Shown piece by piece: positions 22,063 through 30,636 of a stretch of DNA of 48,844 nucleotides (position 1 is the stretch's first letter; each line of letters starts with the position of its first letter). The stretch spans positions 1 to 48,844 of the forward strand of contig JAPSGI010000020.1 in NCBI GenBank assembly GCA_031177685.1. Reading direction: 5' to 3'. The position numbers were made by a program, and so were the translations under genes. The notes under the pieces are model-generated. The model ran no database searches. It was not told the origin of the DNA and was given only the letters and a program-made list of their open reading frames with translations. Source of the stretch: Solirubrobacteraceae bacterium (GTDB taxonomy: Bacteria; Actinomycetota; Thermoleophilia; Solirubrobacterales; Solirubrobacteraceae).

Positions 22063-23508
22063 ATGAGCGGGAGCGCAGTTGCGGCCGCCGTGGGTGCGGG
22101 CGACGACATGGAGTTGGTCACCGCCGTCCGGCACGGCGACGATCGCGCGTTCGAGGAGCTCTACGCCCGCTACCACCCCAGGGTGAGCGCGTACGTGCGC
22201 GGCATGGTCAAGGACCACGCGCGCGCCGAGGACGTCACCCAGGACGTCTTCTTCTCCGCCCTGCGACGCATGCGCCAGACCGCGCGGCCGATCGCCTTCC
22301 GGCCATGGATCTACGAGATCGCGCGCAACGCCTGCATCGACGCCTACCGGCGCAGCAGCCGCGCCGAGGAGCTCTCCTACGACGCCGACGGCGGCCTGGC
22401 CCGCGCCGACTCCATGCGCCTGGTCAGCTGGCGCCCCGGCCCCGACGACGCGATCGAGCGCAAGCAGCAGCTCGACGACCTCTGCGGGGCGTTCGGCGGT
22501 CTCTCGCAGACGCACCACCAGATCCTCGTGCTGCGCGAGCTGGAGGGCCTGTCCTACCGCGAGATCGGCGACCGGCTGGGCATGAGCCGGGCCGCCGTGG
22601 AGAGCACGCTGTTCCGCGCGCGCCGCCGGCTGACCGAGGAGTACGACGAGCTGGTCAGCGGGCGCCGCTGCACGCGCGTCCAGGCGGTCCTGGCGGCCGC
22701 CGCCGAGGGGATGCTCGGCACGCGCGACCGCCGCAAGCTCGCCCGCCACCTCTCGACCTGCCAGGCCTGCCGGCGCCGGGCCCACCACCTCGGCGTGGAG
22801 CTCGGCGAGCGGCCCTCGCTCGCCGCGCGGATCGCCGGCTGGTTTCCGTTCCCGGTCCTGCTGTCGCGCGGCGGCGAGGCGTCCGCCGGCCTGAGCACGG
22901 GCGCCGAGCCGGTGGCCGCCGCCTGGGGCAAAGCGGTCGTGGCCGTGGCGGCCCTGGCGGTCGCGGGCGCCGGGGCGGGCGCCGTCTCGCAGACCGGCGT
23001 GCCCGCGCCGCGGCTGGCGGACGTGCCGGTGCTCGGGGCGCTCGCCGGCGAGGAGTCACCGCGCGCGCACCAGCCGATCTCCGCGCCGCCCGGAAGCCCG
23101 GGCTCGCTGCTGGCGAGCCCGGACGCGCTGGCGGCAGACCGCGTCTTCGACGGCGCGCGGGGCTCCGCGGGCAAGTCGCGCACGTCCGGCACGGCCAGGC
23201 GCGACGCGCAGTCCGCGCCGCCGGGCCAGGGTGCCACCGCCACGGGCATCTCCTCGTCCGCCTTGCCGGACGGCGCGCCGCGGGTCGCCGTGCCCGAGGT
23301 GGCCGGCGCGGGCACCCCTCCGCCCGCGGCGGCCGCGGGCGGCGACGCCGCCTCACCGGTGGCCGACGGCGCGAAGAGCGCGCTGCCCGCCGCCAACCCG
23401 CCGCTGCCCGCCGGCGACCCGGCTCCGGCGCCCGCCGCGGTGTCCGCGGCACCGCCGGTCGCCGCGGCCGCGGCCGCCGCGGTCGTTCCGCCGCCCGCGA
23501 CTGGCTGA
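22063..23508 (+). CDS. ECF sigma factor fused to a zinc anti-sigma module and a transmembrane segment
   Basis: A 481-aa protein. Sigma region 2 is at about 24-100 (DRAFEELYARYHPRVSAYVR, DVTQDVFFSALRRM, PWIYEIARNACIDAYRR). Region 4 is at about 135-190 (LRELEGLSYREIGDRLGMSR). A ZAS-type zinc motif follows: Cys203, then His229, Cys233, Cys236 (HLSTCQAC). One hydrophobic segment at about 291-308 leads to about 170 Ala/Pro/Gly-rich residues. The layout suggests a sigma factor held at the membrane by its own anti-sigma domain. ATG at 22063; the longer upstream frame is rejected. A second gene with the same plan is at 27269-28717. Confidence 0.9.
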   Translation: MSGSAVAAAVGAGDDMELVTAVRHGDDRAFEELYARYHPRVSAYVRGMVKDHARAEDVTQDVFFSALRRMRQTARPIAFRPWIYEIARNACIDAYRRSSRAEELSYDADGGLARADSMRLVSWRPGPDDAIERKQQLDDLCGAFGGLSQTHHQILVLRELEGLSYREIGDRLGMSRAAVESTLFRARRRLTEEYDELVSGRRCTRVQAVLAAAAEGMLGTRDRRKLARHLSTCQACRRRAHHLGVELGERPSLAARIAGWFPFPVLLSRGGEASAGLSTGAEPVAAAWGKAVVAVAALAVAGAGAGAVSQTGVPAPRLADVPVLGALAGEESPRAHQPISAPPGSPGSLLASPDALAADRVFDGARGSAGKSRTSGTARRDAQSAPPGQGATATGISSSALPDGAPRVAVPEVAGAGTPPPAAAAGGDAASPVADGAKSALPAANPPLPAGDPAPAPAAVSAAPPVAAAAAAAVVPPPATG

Positions 23509-23556
23509 TCGGCCGAAGCGGGTTTCCGCATATCCCCGGGCGGGGTACTCGCCGGG

Positions 23557-23943
23557 GTGATGCGAAAGGCGCACGACGTCGGCAGCGATCCGCAGACCCC
23601 GACCTTCGCCGAGGTGGTCCGCCGCGCGGTGGAGGTCTGCGACCACAAGGACGCCGGCGACGGCCTGACGCTGCTGCTGGAGACCTTCGAGGACCGCGAC
23701 CAGCCGATCTCCGCGGTCGCCGAGGTCCAGCGCGAGCTGGCCGAGGCGGCGGGCCGCGTCGACCCGCAGGGCGACGACCCCGCCCTGGTCATGGCCCAGG
23801 CCGTCGCCACCTACCTGGCTTACCGCCGCACCGAGCTGCGCCGCGATCCCGAGGACCTCATGCGCCGCGCCGCCCAGGCCGAGTTCGACGGCCACCCGCC
23901 CGAGCCCGTCGCCGGGTGGCTGGCGAGCCGCGGCGTCCGGTGA
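23557..23943 (+). CDS. Hypothetical protein, mostly helical
   Basis: I do not recognise this 128-aa protein. It is acidic and helical (FAEVVRRAVEVCDHKDAGDG ... PEDLMRRAAQAEFDGHPPEP) with no signal peptide or membrane segment. It starts with GTG-ATG, so 23560 is an alternative. It follows the sigma-fusion gene by 48 bases on the same strand and may share its transcript. Codon bias is like that of its neighbours. Confidence 0.65.
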   Translation: MMRKAHDVGSDPQTPTFAEVVRRAVEVCDHKDAGDGLTLLLETFEDRDQPISAVAEVQRELAEAAGRVDPQGDDPALVMAQAVATYLAYRRTELRRDPEDLMRRAAQAEFDGHPPEPVAGWLASRGVR

Positions 23944-23968
23944 ACACCGACGGTCCCGGCCCCGATCA

Positions 23969-24445
23969 TCAGTCGTCGCCGTAACCCGCTTCGGCGCGCT
24001 TCCGGCGCGCGCTTCGCTCGCGGGCCTCGATGCCGTCGATGCGCCGCAGGACATTGCGCATCTGGTTCTCCGTGGGCGAGGCGGACTGCCAGGCGCCGTA
24101 GTCGAGCCCGAACCGGGACAGGAGCACGGAGGCCTCTTCCGTGAGATCGAGACGGCCGTTTCGCTCTTGGGTGCGCGACAGGGCGTGCAAGCCGAGGTCC
24201 GGGTCGTCGTCCGGCATGGCGTCGACGAAGTTCGCGAGCGTGCGCAGGGCAATCGCCGCCCGCGAATTCTGCCGGTGGGCGTCCGCATCGTCGCGGAACT
24301 CCTCCGCCTTGCGGCGGCGCCATCCTGCCGAGGCTCGAATCGTCTCGACGAGCAGGCGACGCTGGTCGGCGGCGGATCGCTTCTCCTGCACGACGCGCAG
24401 TCTTGCAGCGCCGGACGCATTGACAGCTGCCCTTAGGCTGAGCAT
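23969..24445 (-). CDS. Hypothetical helical, charged protein
   Basis: A 158-aa protein I cannot assign. It has an Arg/Lys/Glu-rich middle (ASAGWRRRKAEEFRDDADAH), a DLGLHALSRTQERNGRLDLT segment and a basic C-terminus. Start choice is open: ATG at 24445 or GTG at 24391 (140 aa). The frame continues upstream only as a shadow of the SDR gene. The local GC content is lower than that of neighbours, which may mark an acquired gene. Confidence 0.55.
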   Translation of the reverse strand: MLSLRAAVNASGAARLRVVQEKRSAADQRRLLVETIRASAGWRRRKAEEFRDDADAHRQNSRAAIALRTLANFVDAMPDDDPDLGLHALSRTQERNGRLDLTEEASVLLSRFGLDYGAWQSASPTENQMRNVLRRIDGIEARERSARRKRAEAGYGDD

Positions 24446-24472
24446 CAGGGCCCTGAGATCGAGGAGGTTGAG

Positions 24473-25237
24473 GTGCTGCTCGAGAGCAAGAACGCCGTGA
24501 TCTACGGAGGCGGCGGGTCGATCGGTGGCGCCGTCGCGCGCGCGTTCGCCCGCGAGGGCGCGCGGGTGTTCCTCGTCGGCCGCACACCGGCGAGACTGGA
24601 GAGCGTGGCCGAGGCGATTCGCTCCGCGGGGGGCACGGCCGAGACGGCGCAGCTCGATGCGCTCGACGAGCGCGCGGTCGACGAGCACGCCGATGCCGTG
24701 GTGGCGCAGGCTGGCGCCATCGACGTCTCCTTCAACCTGATCACCCACCCGCACACCCACGGCGTCCCGCTCGCCGAGATGGCGGTCGACGACTTCATGG
24801 CGCCGGTGCAGACGGCCGCGCGGACGACGTTTCTGACTGCCCGGGCGGCCGCGCGGCACATGATCCCCCGGCGTGCGGGCGTGATCCTCGCGTTCGGCGG
24901 CCCCGGCGACCGCAGCGGCCCGCCGCGCGACTACTACCTGGGAGGCACGCAGGTCGCCTTCGACGCGATCGAGACGATCCGGCGGCAGCTGGCGGTCGAG
25001 CTGGGACCGCACGGAATCCGCGTCGTCACGCTCGCGAGCGGAGGCGTGCCCGAGTCGCTGCCCGAGGGGTTCGAGGGCCGCGAGAAGATCGTGGGGATGA
25101 TCGAGGGACAGACGCTGCTCGGGCGCGCGGCGACGCTCGAGGACGTCGGCAACGCGGCCGCCTTCGCCGCCTCGGACTGGGCCCGCGCCATGACCGCGGC
25201 GATCGTGAACGTCAGCTGCGGCGCGCTGGTCGACTGA
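24473..25237 (+). CDS. SDR-like protein lacking the usual catalytic residues
   Basis: A 254-aa Rossmann protein of the short-chain dehydrogenase superfamily. The dinucleotide loop is YGGGGSIGGAVARAF (residues 11-25) rather than TGxxxGIG. The catalytic Ser position reads LAFGG and the YxxxK site reads YYLGGT (154-159), so neither the Ser nor the Lys is present. It may bind NAD(P) without normal SDR chemistry, or be an atypical enoyl-reductase-like relative. The start is GTG at 24473 with GAGGAGG six bases upstream. It ends five bases before tRNA-Pro on the opposite strand. Confidence 0.8.
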   Translation: MLLESKNAVIYGGGGSIGGAVARAFAREGARVFLVGRTPARLESVAEAIRSAGGTAETAQLDALDERAVDEHADAVVAQAGAIDVSFNLITHPHTHGVPLAEMAVDDFMAPVQTAARTTFLTARAAARHMIPRRAGVILAFGGPGDRSGPPRDYYLGGTQVAFDAIETIRRQLAVELGPHGIRVVTLASGGVPESLPEGFEGREKIVGMIEGQTLLGRAATLEDVGNAAAFAASDWARAMTAAIVNVSCGALVD

Positions 25238-25242
25238 ATCAA

Positions 25243-25316
25243 TCGGGGCGCCCGGATTTGAACCGGGGACCTCACCGACCCGAACGGTGCGCGCTACCAG
25301 GCTGCGCCACGCCCCG
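25243..25316 (-). tRNA. tRNA-Pro, anticodon CGG
   Basis: A 74-nt cloverleaf. The acceptor CGGGGCG pairs with CGCCCCG, the discriminator is A, the anticodon stem is CACCG/CGGTG around loop TTCGGGT (anticodon CGG, 25282-25280), and the T arm is CCCGG-TTCAAAT-CCGGG. The 3' CCA is not encoded. CGG reads CCG, a favoured Pro codon in this DNA. Confidence 0.95.
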
Positions 25317-25325
25317 AGGAGGGTG

Positions 25326-25331
25326 AGTATA
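25326..25331 (-). promoter_or_regulatory. -10 box of tRNA-Pro
   Basis: TATACT on the minus strand (five of six consensus) ends nine bases before the mature tRNA 5' end. A clear -35 is not seen at 16-18 bases; TTGCGC lies 21 bases upstream. Confidence 0.5.
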
Positions 25332-25388
25332 GGGTGCCTCGGGCGGGCGCCCGCGCAACCCCGGCGGCGCCCCGGTGTTGTCCGGTCG

Positions 25389-26519
25389 ATGCCCTTTCGC
25401 CTCGCGATCCTGCTCGCCGTGCTGGCCGCGGCGCTCGCGCTCCCGGTGCCCGCGGTGGCGGGGGGCGGCCTCGCGCTGCAGCGCGTCGGCGGATTCGACC
25501 AGCCCGTCCACGTCACCTCGCCGCCCGGTGACGAGCGGCGGCTGTTCGTCACCGAGCAGGAGGGGCGCATCCGCGTGGTGCGCGACGGGCGCACGCTGCC
25601 GCGCGCGTTCCTGGACCTGCGCGACCGCGTCGGGTGCTGCGGCGAGCGGGGGCTGTTCTCGGTCGCCTTCCCGCCGGACTACGCGGCCAGCGGGCGCTTC
25701 TACGTCTCCTACACCGACCGCTCGGGCAACTCGCGCATCGAGGAGTTCCGCCGCGCGACGGCCGACCGGGCGAACCCGCTCACGCGCCGGCTCGTGCTGT
25801 TCCAGCGCCAGCCCGAGGCCAACCACAACGGCGGCCTGATCGCCTTCGGACCGGACGGGCTGCTGTACGCCGGGTTCGGCGACGGCGGCGGCGCGTTCGA
25901 CCAGCACGGGCGGCGCGGCAACGGCCAGAACCTCGACACGCTGCTGGGCAAGCTGCTGCGGATCGACCCGCGCCGCAGCGGGCGGCGGCGCTACCGCGTG
26001 CCGCGCGACAACCCGTTCGTCGGGCGCCGGGGGCGCGACGAGATCTGGGCCTACGGCCTGCGCAACCCGTGGCGCTGGTCGTTCGACCGCCGCACGGGCG
26101 ACCTGATCGTGGGCGACGTGGGCCAGAACCGCTTCGAGGAGGTGACCTTCGTGCCGCGCGCGCGTGCGCGGGGCGCCAACTTCGGCTGGCGGGCGTGGGA
26201 GGGGCGGCGGCGCAACACGCGCGAGCGCGCGCCGCGGGCGCTGTTCCCGCAGATCACCTACGCGACCGGATCGGGCTGTGCGGTGACCGGCGGCTACGTG
26301 GTGCGCGATCCGCGCCTGACCGGGTGGCAGGGCCGCTACCTGTACGCGGACTACTGCCGCGGCGACGTCCTCTCGGCGCGGCTGTCGGTGCGCGGCGCGA
26401 CCCTGCGGCGCTCCACCGGGCTGCGGACGAGCGAGCTGGCGTCCTTCGGCGAGGACGCGCTCGGGCGCATCTACGTCGTGTCGCGCAGCGGCCCGGTGTA
26501 CCGGATCGTGTCCCGCTGA
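25389..26519 (+). CDS. Secreted PQQ-dependent glucose/sorbosone dehydrogenase-family protein
   Basis: A 376-aa beta-propeller of the GSDH family. A signal peptide is clear (MPFRLAILLAVLAAALALPV, cut near AVAGG). Family segments are VTEQEGRIRVVRDG, GERGLFSVAFPPDY, NHNGGLIAFGPDGLLYAGFG, DEIWAYGLRNPWRWSFD and DVGQNRFEEV. Such proteins oxidise aldose sugars, although many members have unknown substrates. The ATG at 25389 is chosen for the signal peptide; the frame upstream crosses the tRNA and is not coding. The MBL gene follows after 21 bases. Confidence 0.9.
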   Translation: MPFRLAILLAVLAAALALPVPAVAGGGLALQRVGGFDQPVHVTSPPGDERRLFVTEQEGRIRVVRDGRTLPRAFLDLRDRVGCCGERGLFSVAFPPDYAASGRFYVSYTDRSGNSRIEEFRRATADRANPLTRRLVLFQRQPEANHNGGLIAFGPDGLLYAGFGDGGGAFDQHGRRGNGQNLDTLLGKLLRIDPRRSGRRRYRVPRDNPFVGRRGRDEIWAYGLRNPWRWSFDRRTGDLIVGDVGQNRFEEVTFVPRARARGANFGWRAWEGRRRNTRERAPRALFPQITYATGSGCAVTGGYVVRDPRLTGWQGRYLYADYCRGDVLSARLSVRGATLRRSTGLRTSELASFGEDALGRIYVVSRSGPVYRIVSR

Positions 26520-26527
26520 CGGCGCGG

Positions 26528-26533
26528 TAGCGT
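26528..26533 (+). promoter_or_regulatory. -10 box for a leaderless MBL message
   Basis: TAGCGT ends seven bases before the ATG at 26541, the same geometry as at surE, bioA and others. No Shine-Dalgarno is present. Confidence 0.45.
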
Positions 26534-26540
26534 CCGTGCG

Positions 26541-27272
26541 ATGTCCGACGAGCTGCTCGCCCGTCACGGCGTCGCGCTCGTGCGCGCGCGCAATCCCGGA
26601 CCGTTCACGCTCGAGGGGAGCAACACCTGGGTCGTCGGGCGCGATCCCGCCTGGGTCGTGGACCCGGGCCCGGACCGCGCGGACCACGCGCGCGCGGTGG
26701 CGGACGAGGTGGGCCGGCGCGGAGGGCTGGGCGGGGTGGCGCTGACGCACGGCCACGGCGACCACGCGGGCGGCCTGTCCGCGCTGCTGGAGCTGGCCGG
26801 GGCGGCGCCGGTCGGCGCCCTGGAGGCCGGCGACACCGAGCTGCGCGACGGCGATCGGTTCGGGCCGTTCGTCGCGGTGGCGACGCCCGGCCACTCCCCC
26901 GACCACCTCGCCTTCGTGGCCGGCGCGGTCTGCTTCACCGGCGACGCCGTGCTCGGGCACGGCAGCGTGTTCGTGACCGCCGCGCTCGCCGGCTACCTGG
27001 ATGCGCTGCGCCGGCTGCGCGGCCTGCCGCTCGCGATCCTGTGCCCCGGACACGGCCCCGTCGTCGCCGACCCCGCGGCCAAGCTCGACGAGTACGTCGC
27101 GCACCGCCTGGAGCGCGAGCGTTGGCTGCTCGAGGCGCTGGCGCGGGGGCTCGAGGACGAGGACGACCTGCTCGACGCGGTCTGGGACGACGCCCCGCCA
27201 GCCCTGCGCGGCGCCGCGGCGATCACGCTGCGCGCCCACCTGCAGAAGCTGCGCGAGGAGGGACGGCTCTAG
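26541..27272 (+). CDS. Metallo-beta-lactamase-fold hydrolase (LACTB2-like)
   Basis: A 243-aa enzyme with the metal motif THGHGDHAGG (HxHxDH) near residue 70, TPGHSPDHLAFV (third metal His), FTGDAVLGHGS (bridging Asp) and CPGHGPVV (last His). A C-terminal winged-helix-like tail (AAAITLRAHLQKLREEGRL) is typical of LACTB2-type RNases and thioesterase relatives. Substrate unknown. The stop TAG overlaps the convergent sigma-fusion stop (CTAG). Confidence 0.92.
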   Translation: MSDELLARHGVALVRARNPGPFTLEGSNTWVVGRDPAWVVDPGPDRADHARAVADEVGRRGGLGGVALTHGHGDHAGGLSALLELAGAAPVGALEAGDTELRDGDRFGPFVAVATPGHSPDHLAFVAGAVCFTGDAVLGHGSVFVTAALAGYLDALRRLRGLPLAILCPGHGPVVADPAAKLDEYVAHRLERERWLLEALARGLEDEDDLLDAVWDDAPPALRGAAAITLRAHLQKLREEGRL

Positions 27273-28717
27273 CGGGGCTGGGTGGTGGAGCTGGTGCTGC
27301 CGCTCGACCCGGAGCCGGTGCTCGATCCGCTGGGAGCGGTGGAGCCCGAAGAGGTGCCGCTGGGGCGTTCCCCGCCGGTCGTGGTGCCGGTTCGCGTGGA
27401 GTCCAGCGGCGTGCTCACCGGCGGGACCAGGGTGTCGCGCGCCGGCGTGGCCGCCGGCGCCGGCGCCGGCGCGGGAGCCTCGTCGGGCGCCGCGAGGCCG
27501 CCGCTGCCGGCGGTGAACTCGTCGTCGCCGACGGCGGCATGGTCGCCGGCCGCGGGGGCGGTGGTCGCGGCGCCGTCCTTCGCGTCCACCGGCGTGACGG
27601 CCGGCGCGGGCGGAGTGAGCTTGACCGGAGCGTCCACCGCGTGCGACGCGGAGTCGCGCACCCCGACCGCCTTGACGGCCGGGACCGCCGCCGGCGCGGA
27701 CCTCGCGGTGGCCGCGGGCGGCGAGCCGTGCTCGACGATCGACTGCTCCACCTTCACGGCGCCGCCGCCGGCCACCACCACGGCGGAGACGACGGCCGCG
27801 ACCTTGGTGGCGCTGAGCGCCGCCGCGCCCGTGCCGGCGATCGTGCCGCCCGCTGCCGCGCCGCCGCCCGCGGCCATGCCGCCGCCGGCCGCCGCGCCGC
27901 CCGCGCCACCGCCGCCGAGCCCCAGCTTGGCGAGCAGCCCGAGCAGCCCCACCGGTGCCGGGGTCAGCGCCGCGAAGGAGCGCTGCATGTGGCGCAGATC
28001 GCTGCGGTACTGGCGGCAGCCGGCGCAGTCGCGCAGGTGCCGGCGCGCACGCCCCGTCGCCCGCACTCCGCGCCCGTGGGCCAGCGAGAGGTCGTGGCGT
28101 ATCTCGCGGCAGTCGACCTCGCGCGCGTCCGCCGCCTCGACCAGGCCCATCCGGGCCCGCACGAGCAGCGACTTGACGGCGGGCACGGTCACTTCGAGCG
28201 CCTCGGCCAGGTCGACGTAGGACAGGCCCTCCATCTCGCGCATCAACAGCACGGAGCGCTGCTGTTCGGGCAGCCGGCGCACGTCGGCGATCAATCGCTT
28301 GAGGTCCTCGCGGCGCTCGGCCTCGACGAGCGGGTCCGACAGCGGCGCGCGCGAGACGTCGAACACGTCGGCGACGGGCGGCAGCGGCCGGCGCAGCTGA
28401 TCGATGCAGCGGTTGTGCGCGACGCGGTACAGCCAGGCCTTCAGCGCGATCGGGCGGTCGGAGGCGCGCAGCGCCCCGTACGCGCGGACGAACACGTCCT
28501 GCAGCGCATCCTCGGCGTCCTGCCGCGAACCCGACAGCATCTGGCGCGCGTAGGAGAACAGCCGCTGGCTGTAGCGGTCGTGGATGACGCGGAACGCCTC
28601 GTCGTTGCCCGCCCGGAAGAGGGCGACCAGCTGATCGTCGGAGCGCAGCCGCAGGAGCGGCGCACTCAGCGAGATGCGCGCCAGCCCGACGGGGGCTTGG
28701 AGGGCTGAAGCTTCCAC
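27269..28717 (-). CDS. Second ECF sigma factor fused to a zinc anti-sigma module and a transmembrane segment
   Basis: A 482-aa protein from the GTG at 28717. Sigma region 2 is DDQLVALFRAGNDEAFRVIH ... ALKAWLYRVAHNRCIDQLRR, and region 4 is LMREMEGLSYVDLAEALEVT. The zinc motif is Cys203, His227, Cys231, Cys234 (HLRDCAGC). A Gly/Ala-rich stretch precedes one hydrophobic segment (KVAAVVSAVVVAGGGAV, about 305-321), and then comes a Pro/Thr/Ser-rich tail to the end. The plan and length match the gene at 22063. An in-frame ATG at 28783 is possible, but AAGG before the GTG and a TAGAGT box favour 28717. Confidence 0.9.
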   Translation of the reverse strand: MEASALQAPVGLARISLSAPLLRLRSDDQLVALFRAGNDEAFRVIHDRYSQRLFSYARQMLSGSRQDAEDALQDVFVRAYGALRASDRPIALKAWLYRVAHNRCIDQLRRPLPPVADVFDVSRAPLSDPLVEAERREDLKRLIADVRRLPEQQRSVLLMREMEGLSYVDLAEALEVTVPAVKSLLVRARMGLVEAADAREVDCREIRHDLSLAHGRGVRATGRARRHLRDCAGCRQYRSDLRHMQRSFAALTPAPVGLLGLLAKLGLGGGGAGGAAAGGGMAAGGGAAAGGTIAGTGAAALSATKVAAVVSAVVVAGGGAVKVEQSIVEHGSPPAATARSAPAAVPAVKAVGVRDSASHAVDAPVKLTPPAPAVTPVDAKDGAATTAPAAGDHAAVGDDEFTAGSGGLAAPDEAPAPAPAPAATPARDTLVPPVSTPLDSTRTGTTTGGERPSGTSSGSTAPSGSSTGSGSSGSTSSTTQPR

Positions 28718-28737
28718 CGCGAACCTTGGCTCCACGA

Positions 28738-28743
28738 ACTCTA
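28738..28743 (-). promoter_or_regulatory. -10 box of the second sigma-fusion gene
   Basis: TAGAGT on the minus strand predicts a start near 28731 and a leader of about 14 nt containing AAGG before the GTG at 28717. Confidence 0.35.
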
Positions 28744-28791
28744 ACCGCTGGCTCGGCCGGAAGTCGCGAAATTCGGGCATCATCGCGCCGC

Positions 28792-30636
28792 ATGGCGTTC
28801 CCGGCCATCGCGGACTACGCGTTCCTCTCCGATTGCCACACCGGCGCGCTCGTCGCCCCCGACGGGACGATCGAGTGGCTGTGCGTGCCGCGCTTCGACG
28901 CGCCGTCGCTGTTCGCGATGGCGCTGGACCGCGGCGGCGGCGGATTTCGCCTCGGCCCCTACGGCGAGAGCCATCCCGTGGGCCGCCGCTACGAGCCCGG
29001 CACCATGATCCTGGAGACGACCTGGATGACGCCGCACGGCTGGGCCGAGGTGCACGACGCGCTGACGATCGGGCCGTGGCACGAGGGGGACCTCGGCGAG
29101 GCCCACCACACCCGCCCGCCCACCGACCACGAGGCCGACCACCTCCTGGTTCGCACGATGACGTGCATCCAGGGCGAGGTGATGGTCGAGATGGTGTGCG
29201 AGCCGATGTTCGACTACGCCCGCCGCGAGGCGACGTGGACCGAAGCCCACCACGAGGCGCCGGCCGCGCTGGACGCCACCGACGGGACCACCACCATACG
29301 TCTGCTCAGCGACCTGCGGATGGGGATCGAGGGCAGCCGCGTGCGCGCCCGCCACAAGCTGCGCGAGGGGGAGACCTGCTACGTCGCGCTGTCATGGACC
29401 GAGGAGCTGGGCGGCCCGGCCACCGCCGCGCAGGCGGTCGAGCACCTCGAGCGCACCGGGCACTTCTGGCGCTCCTGGCTGGAGTCCGGCGACTTCAAGG
29501 ACCACCGCTGGGCGGCCCACCTCCAGCGCTCCGCGCTGACGCTGAAGGGGCTGACCTACGCACCCACCGGCGCGCTGGTCGCCGCGCTGACCACGTCGCT
29601 GCCCGAGACGCCCGGCGGCGAGCGCAACTGGGACTACCGCTACTCCTGGATGCGCGACGCCACCTTCACGCTGTGGGCGCTGCACGCGCTCGGCCTGGAC
29701 TGGGAGGCCGACGACTTCATGCAGTACGTGGCCGACCTCGACCGCAACCAGGACGGCTCGCTGCAGATCATGTACGGCATCGACGGCGAGCGCGACCTGA
29801 CGGAGACGACGCTCGACCACCTCTCCGGCTACGAGGGCGCGCGGCCGGTGCGGATCGGCAACGGCGCCTTCGACCAGCGCCAGAACGACGTCTACGGCGC
29901 GGTGCTGGACTCGGTGTACCTGCACACGAAGGCCAGCGGCTACATCCCGCAGAACCTGTGGCCGGTGCTGTGCGACCAGGCCGAGGCGGCGGCGCTGGCC
30001 TGGCGCGAGCCCGACCAGGGCATCTGGGAGGCGCGCGGCGAGCCGCGCCACTACACGTCCTCCAAGCTGATGTGCTGGGTGGCGATGGACCGCGCCGCCC
30101 GGCTGGCGCAGGTCCGCGGGGAGACGGACCTGGCCGCGCGCTGGGCCGAGGTGGCGTCCGACGTCCGCGCGGACGTCCTGGACAACGCCGTCAGCGACCG
30201 CGGCGTGTTTCGCCAGCACTACGAGACCGACGCGCTGGACGCCTCCACGCTGCTGGTCCCGCTCACCCGGTTCTTGCCGGCCGACGACGAGCGGGTGCGC
30301 GCGACCGTGCTGGCGATCGCCGACGAGCTGACCGACCAGGGGCTGGTGCTGCGCTACCGCACGGACGAGACCGACGACGGGCTGCACGGCGAGGAGGGGA
30401 CGTTTTTGATCTGCTCGTTCTGGCTCGTGTCGGCGCTGTCGGAGATCGGCGAGCGCGCGCGGGCCGCCGCCCTGTGCGAGCGATTGCTGAACCTCGCCTC
30501 ACCGCTGCTGCTCTACGCTGAGGAGCTCGACGCGGCCAGTGGCCGCCACCTCGGCAACTTCCCCCAGGCGTTCACCCATCTAGCCCTCATCAACGCCGTC
30601 CTGCACGTGATCGCCGACGAGCGCCGCGAGGAGTGA
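28792..30636 (+). CDS. Glycoside hydrolase family 15 protein (glucoamylase/trehalase type)
   Basis: A 614-aa (alpha/alpha)6-barrel enzyme. The N-terminal GH15 signature is AIADYAFLSDCHTGALVAPD with GTIEWLCVPRFDAPSLFA. The catalytic domain holds NWDYRYSWMRDATFTLWALH near residue 285, and EEGTFLICSFWLVSALSEIG carries the probable base Glu. It has no signal peptide, so it acts in the cytoplasm on trehalose, maltodextrin or glycogen ends. ATG at 28792; the longer frame upstream is not supported. It overlaps the next gene (GTGA). Confidence 0.94.
   Translation: MAFPAIADYAFLSDCHTGALVAPDGTIEWLCVPRFDAPSLFAMALDRGGGGFRLGPYGESHPVGRRYEPGTMILETTWMTPHGWAEVHDALTIGPWHEGDLGEAHHTRPPTDHEADHLLVRTMTCIQGEVMVEMVCEPMFDYARREATWTEAHHEAPAALDATDGTTTIRLLSDLRMGIEGSRVRARHKLREGETCYVALSWTEELGGPATAAQAVEHLERTGHFWRSWLESGDFKDHRWAAHLQRSALTLKGLTYAPTGALVAALTTSLPETPGGERNWDYRYSWMRDATFTLWALHALGLDWEADDFMQYVADLDRNQDGSLQIMYGIDGERDLTETTLDHLSGYEGARPVRIGNGAFDQRQNDVYGAVLDSVYLHTKASGYIPQNLWPVLCDQAEAAALAWREPDQGIWEARGEPRHYTSSKLMCWVAMDRAARLAQVRGETDLAARWAEVASDVRADVLDNAVSDRGVFRQHYETDALDASTLLVPLTRFLPADDERVRATVLAIADELTDQGLVLRYRTDETDDGLHGEEGTFLICSFWLVSALSEIGERARAAALCERLLNLASPLLLYAEELDAASGRHLGNFPQAFTHLALINAVLHVIADERREE

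Noticed and set aside
24420-24439. A perfect TTGACA with a nearby TAGGCT as promoter of the SDR-like gene
   Set aside because: The two hexamers are only eight bases apart, which is not a working spacing, and no other -10 lies 16-18 bases after TTGACA.
25272-28808. An 1178-codon open frame on the minus strand covering the sugar dehydrogenase, MBL and sigma-fusion genes
   Set aside because: Two real genes oppose it, its composition is that of a shadow frame, and the true minus-strand gene here is the sigma fusion in another frame.
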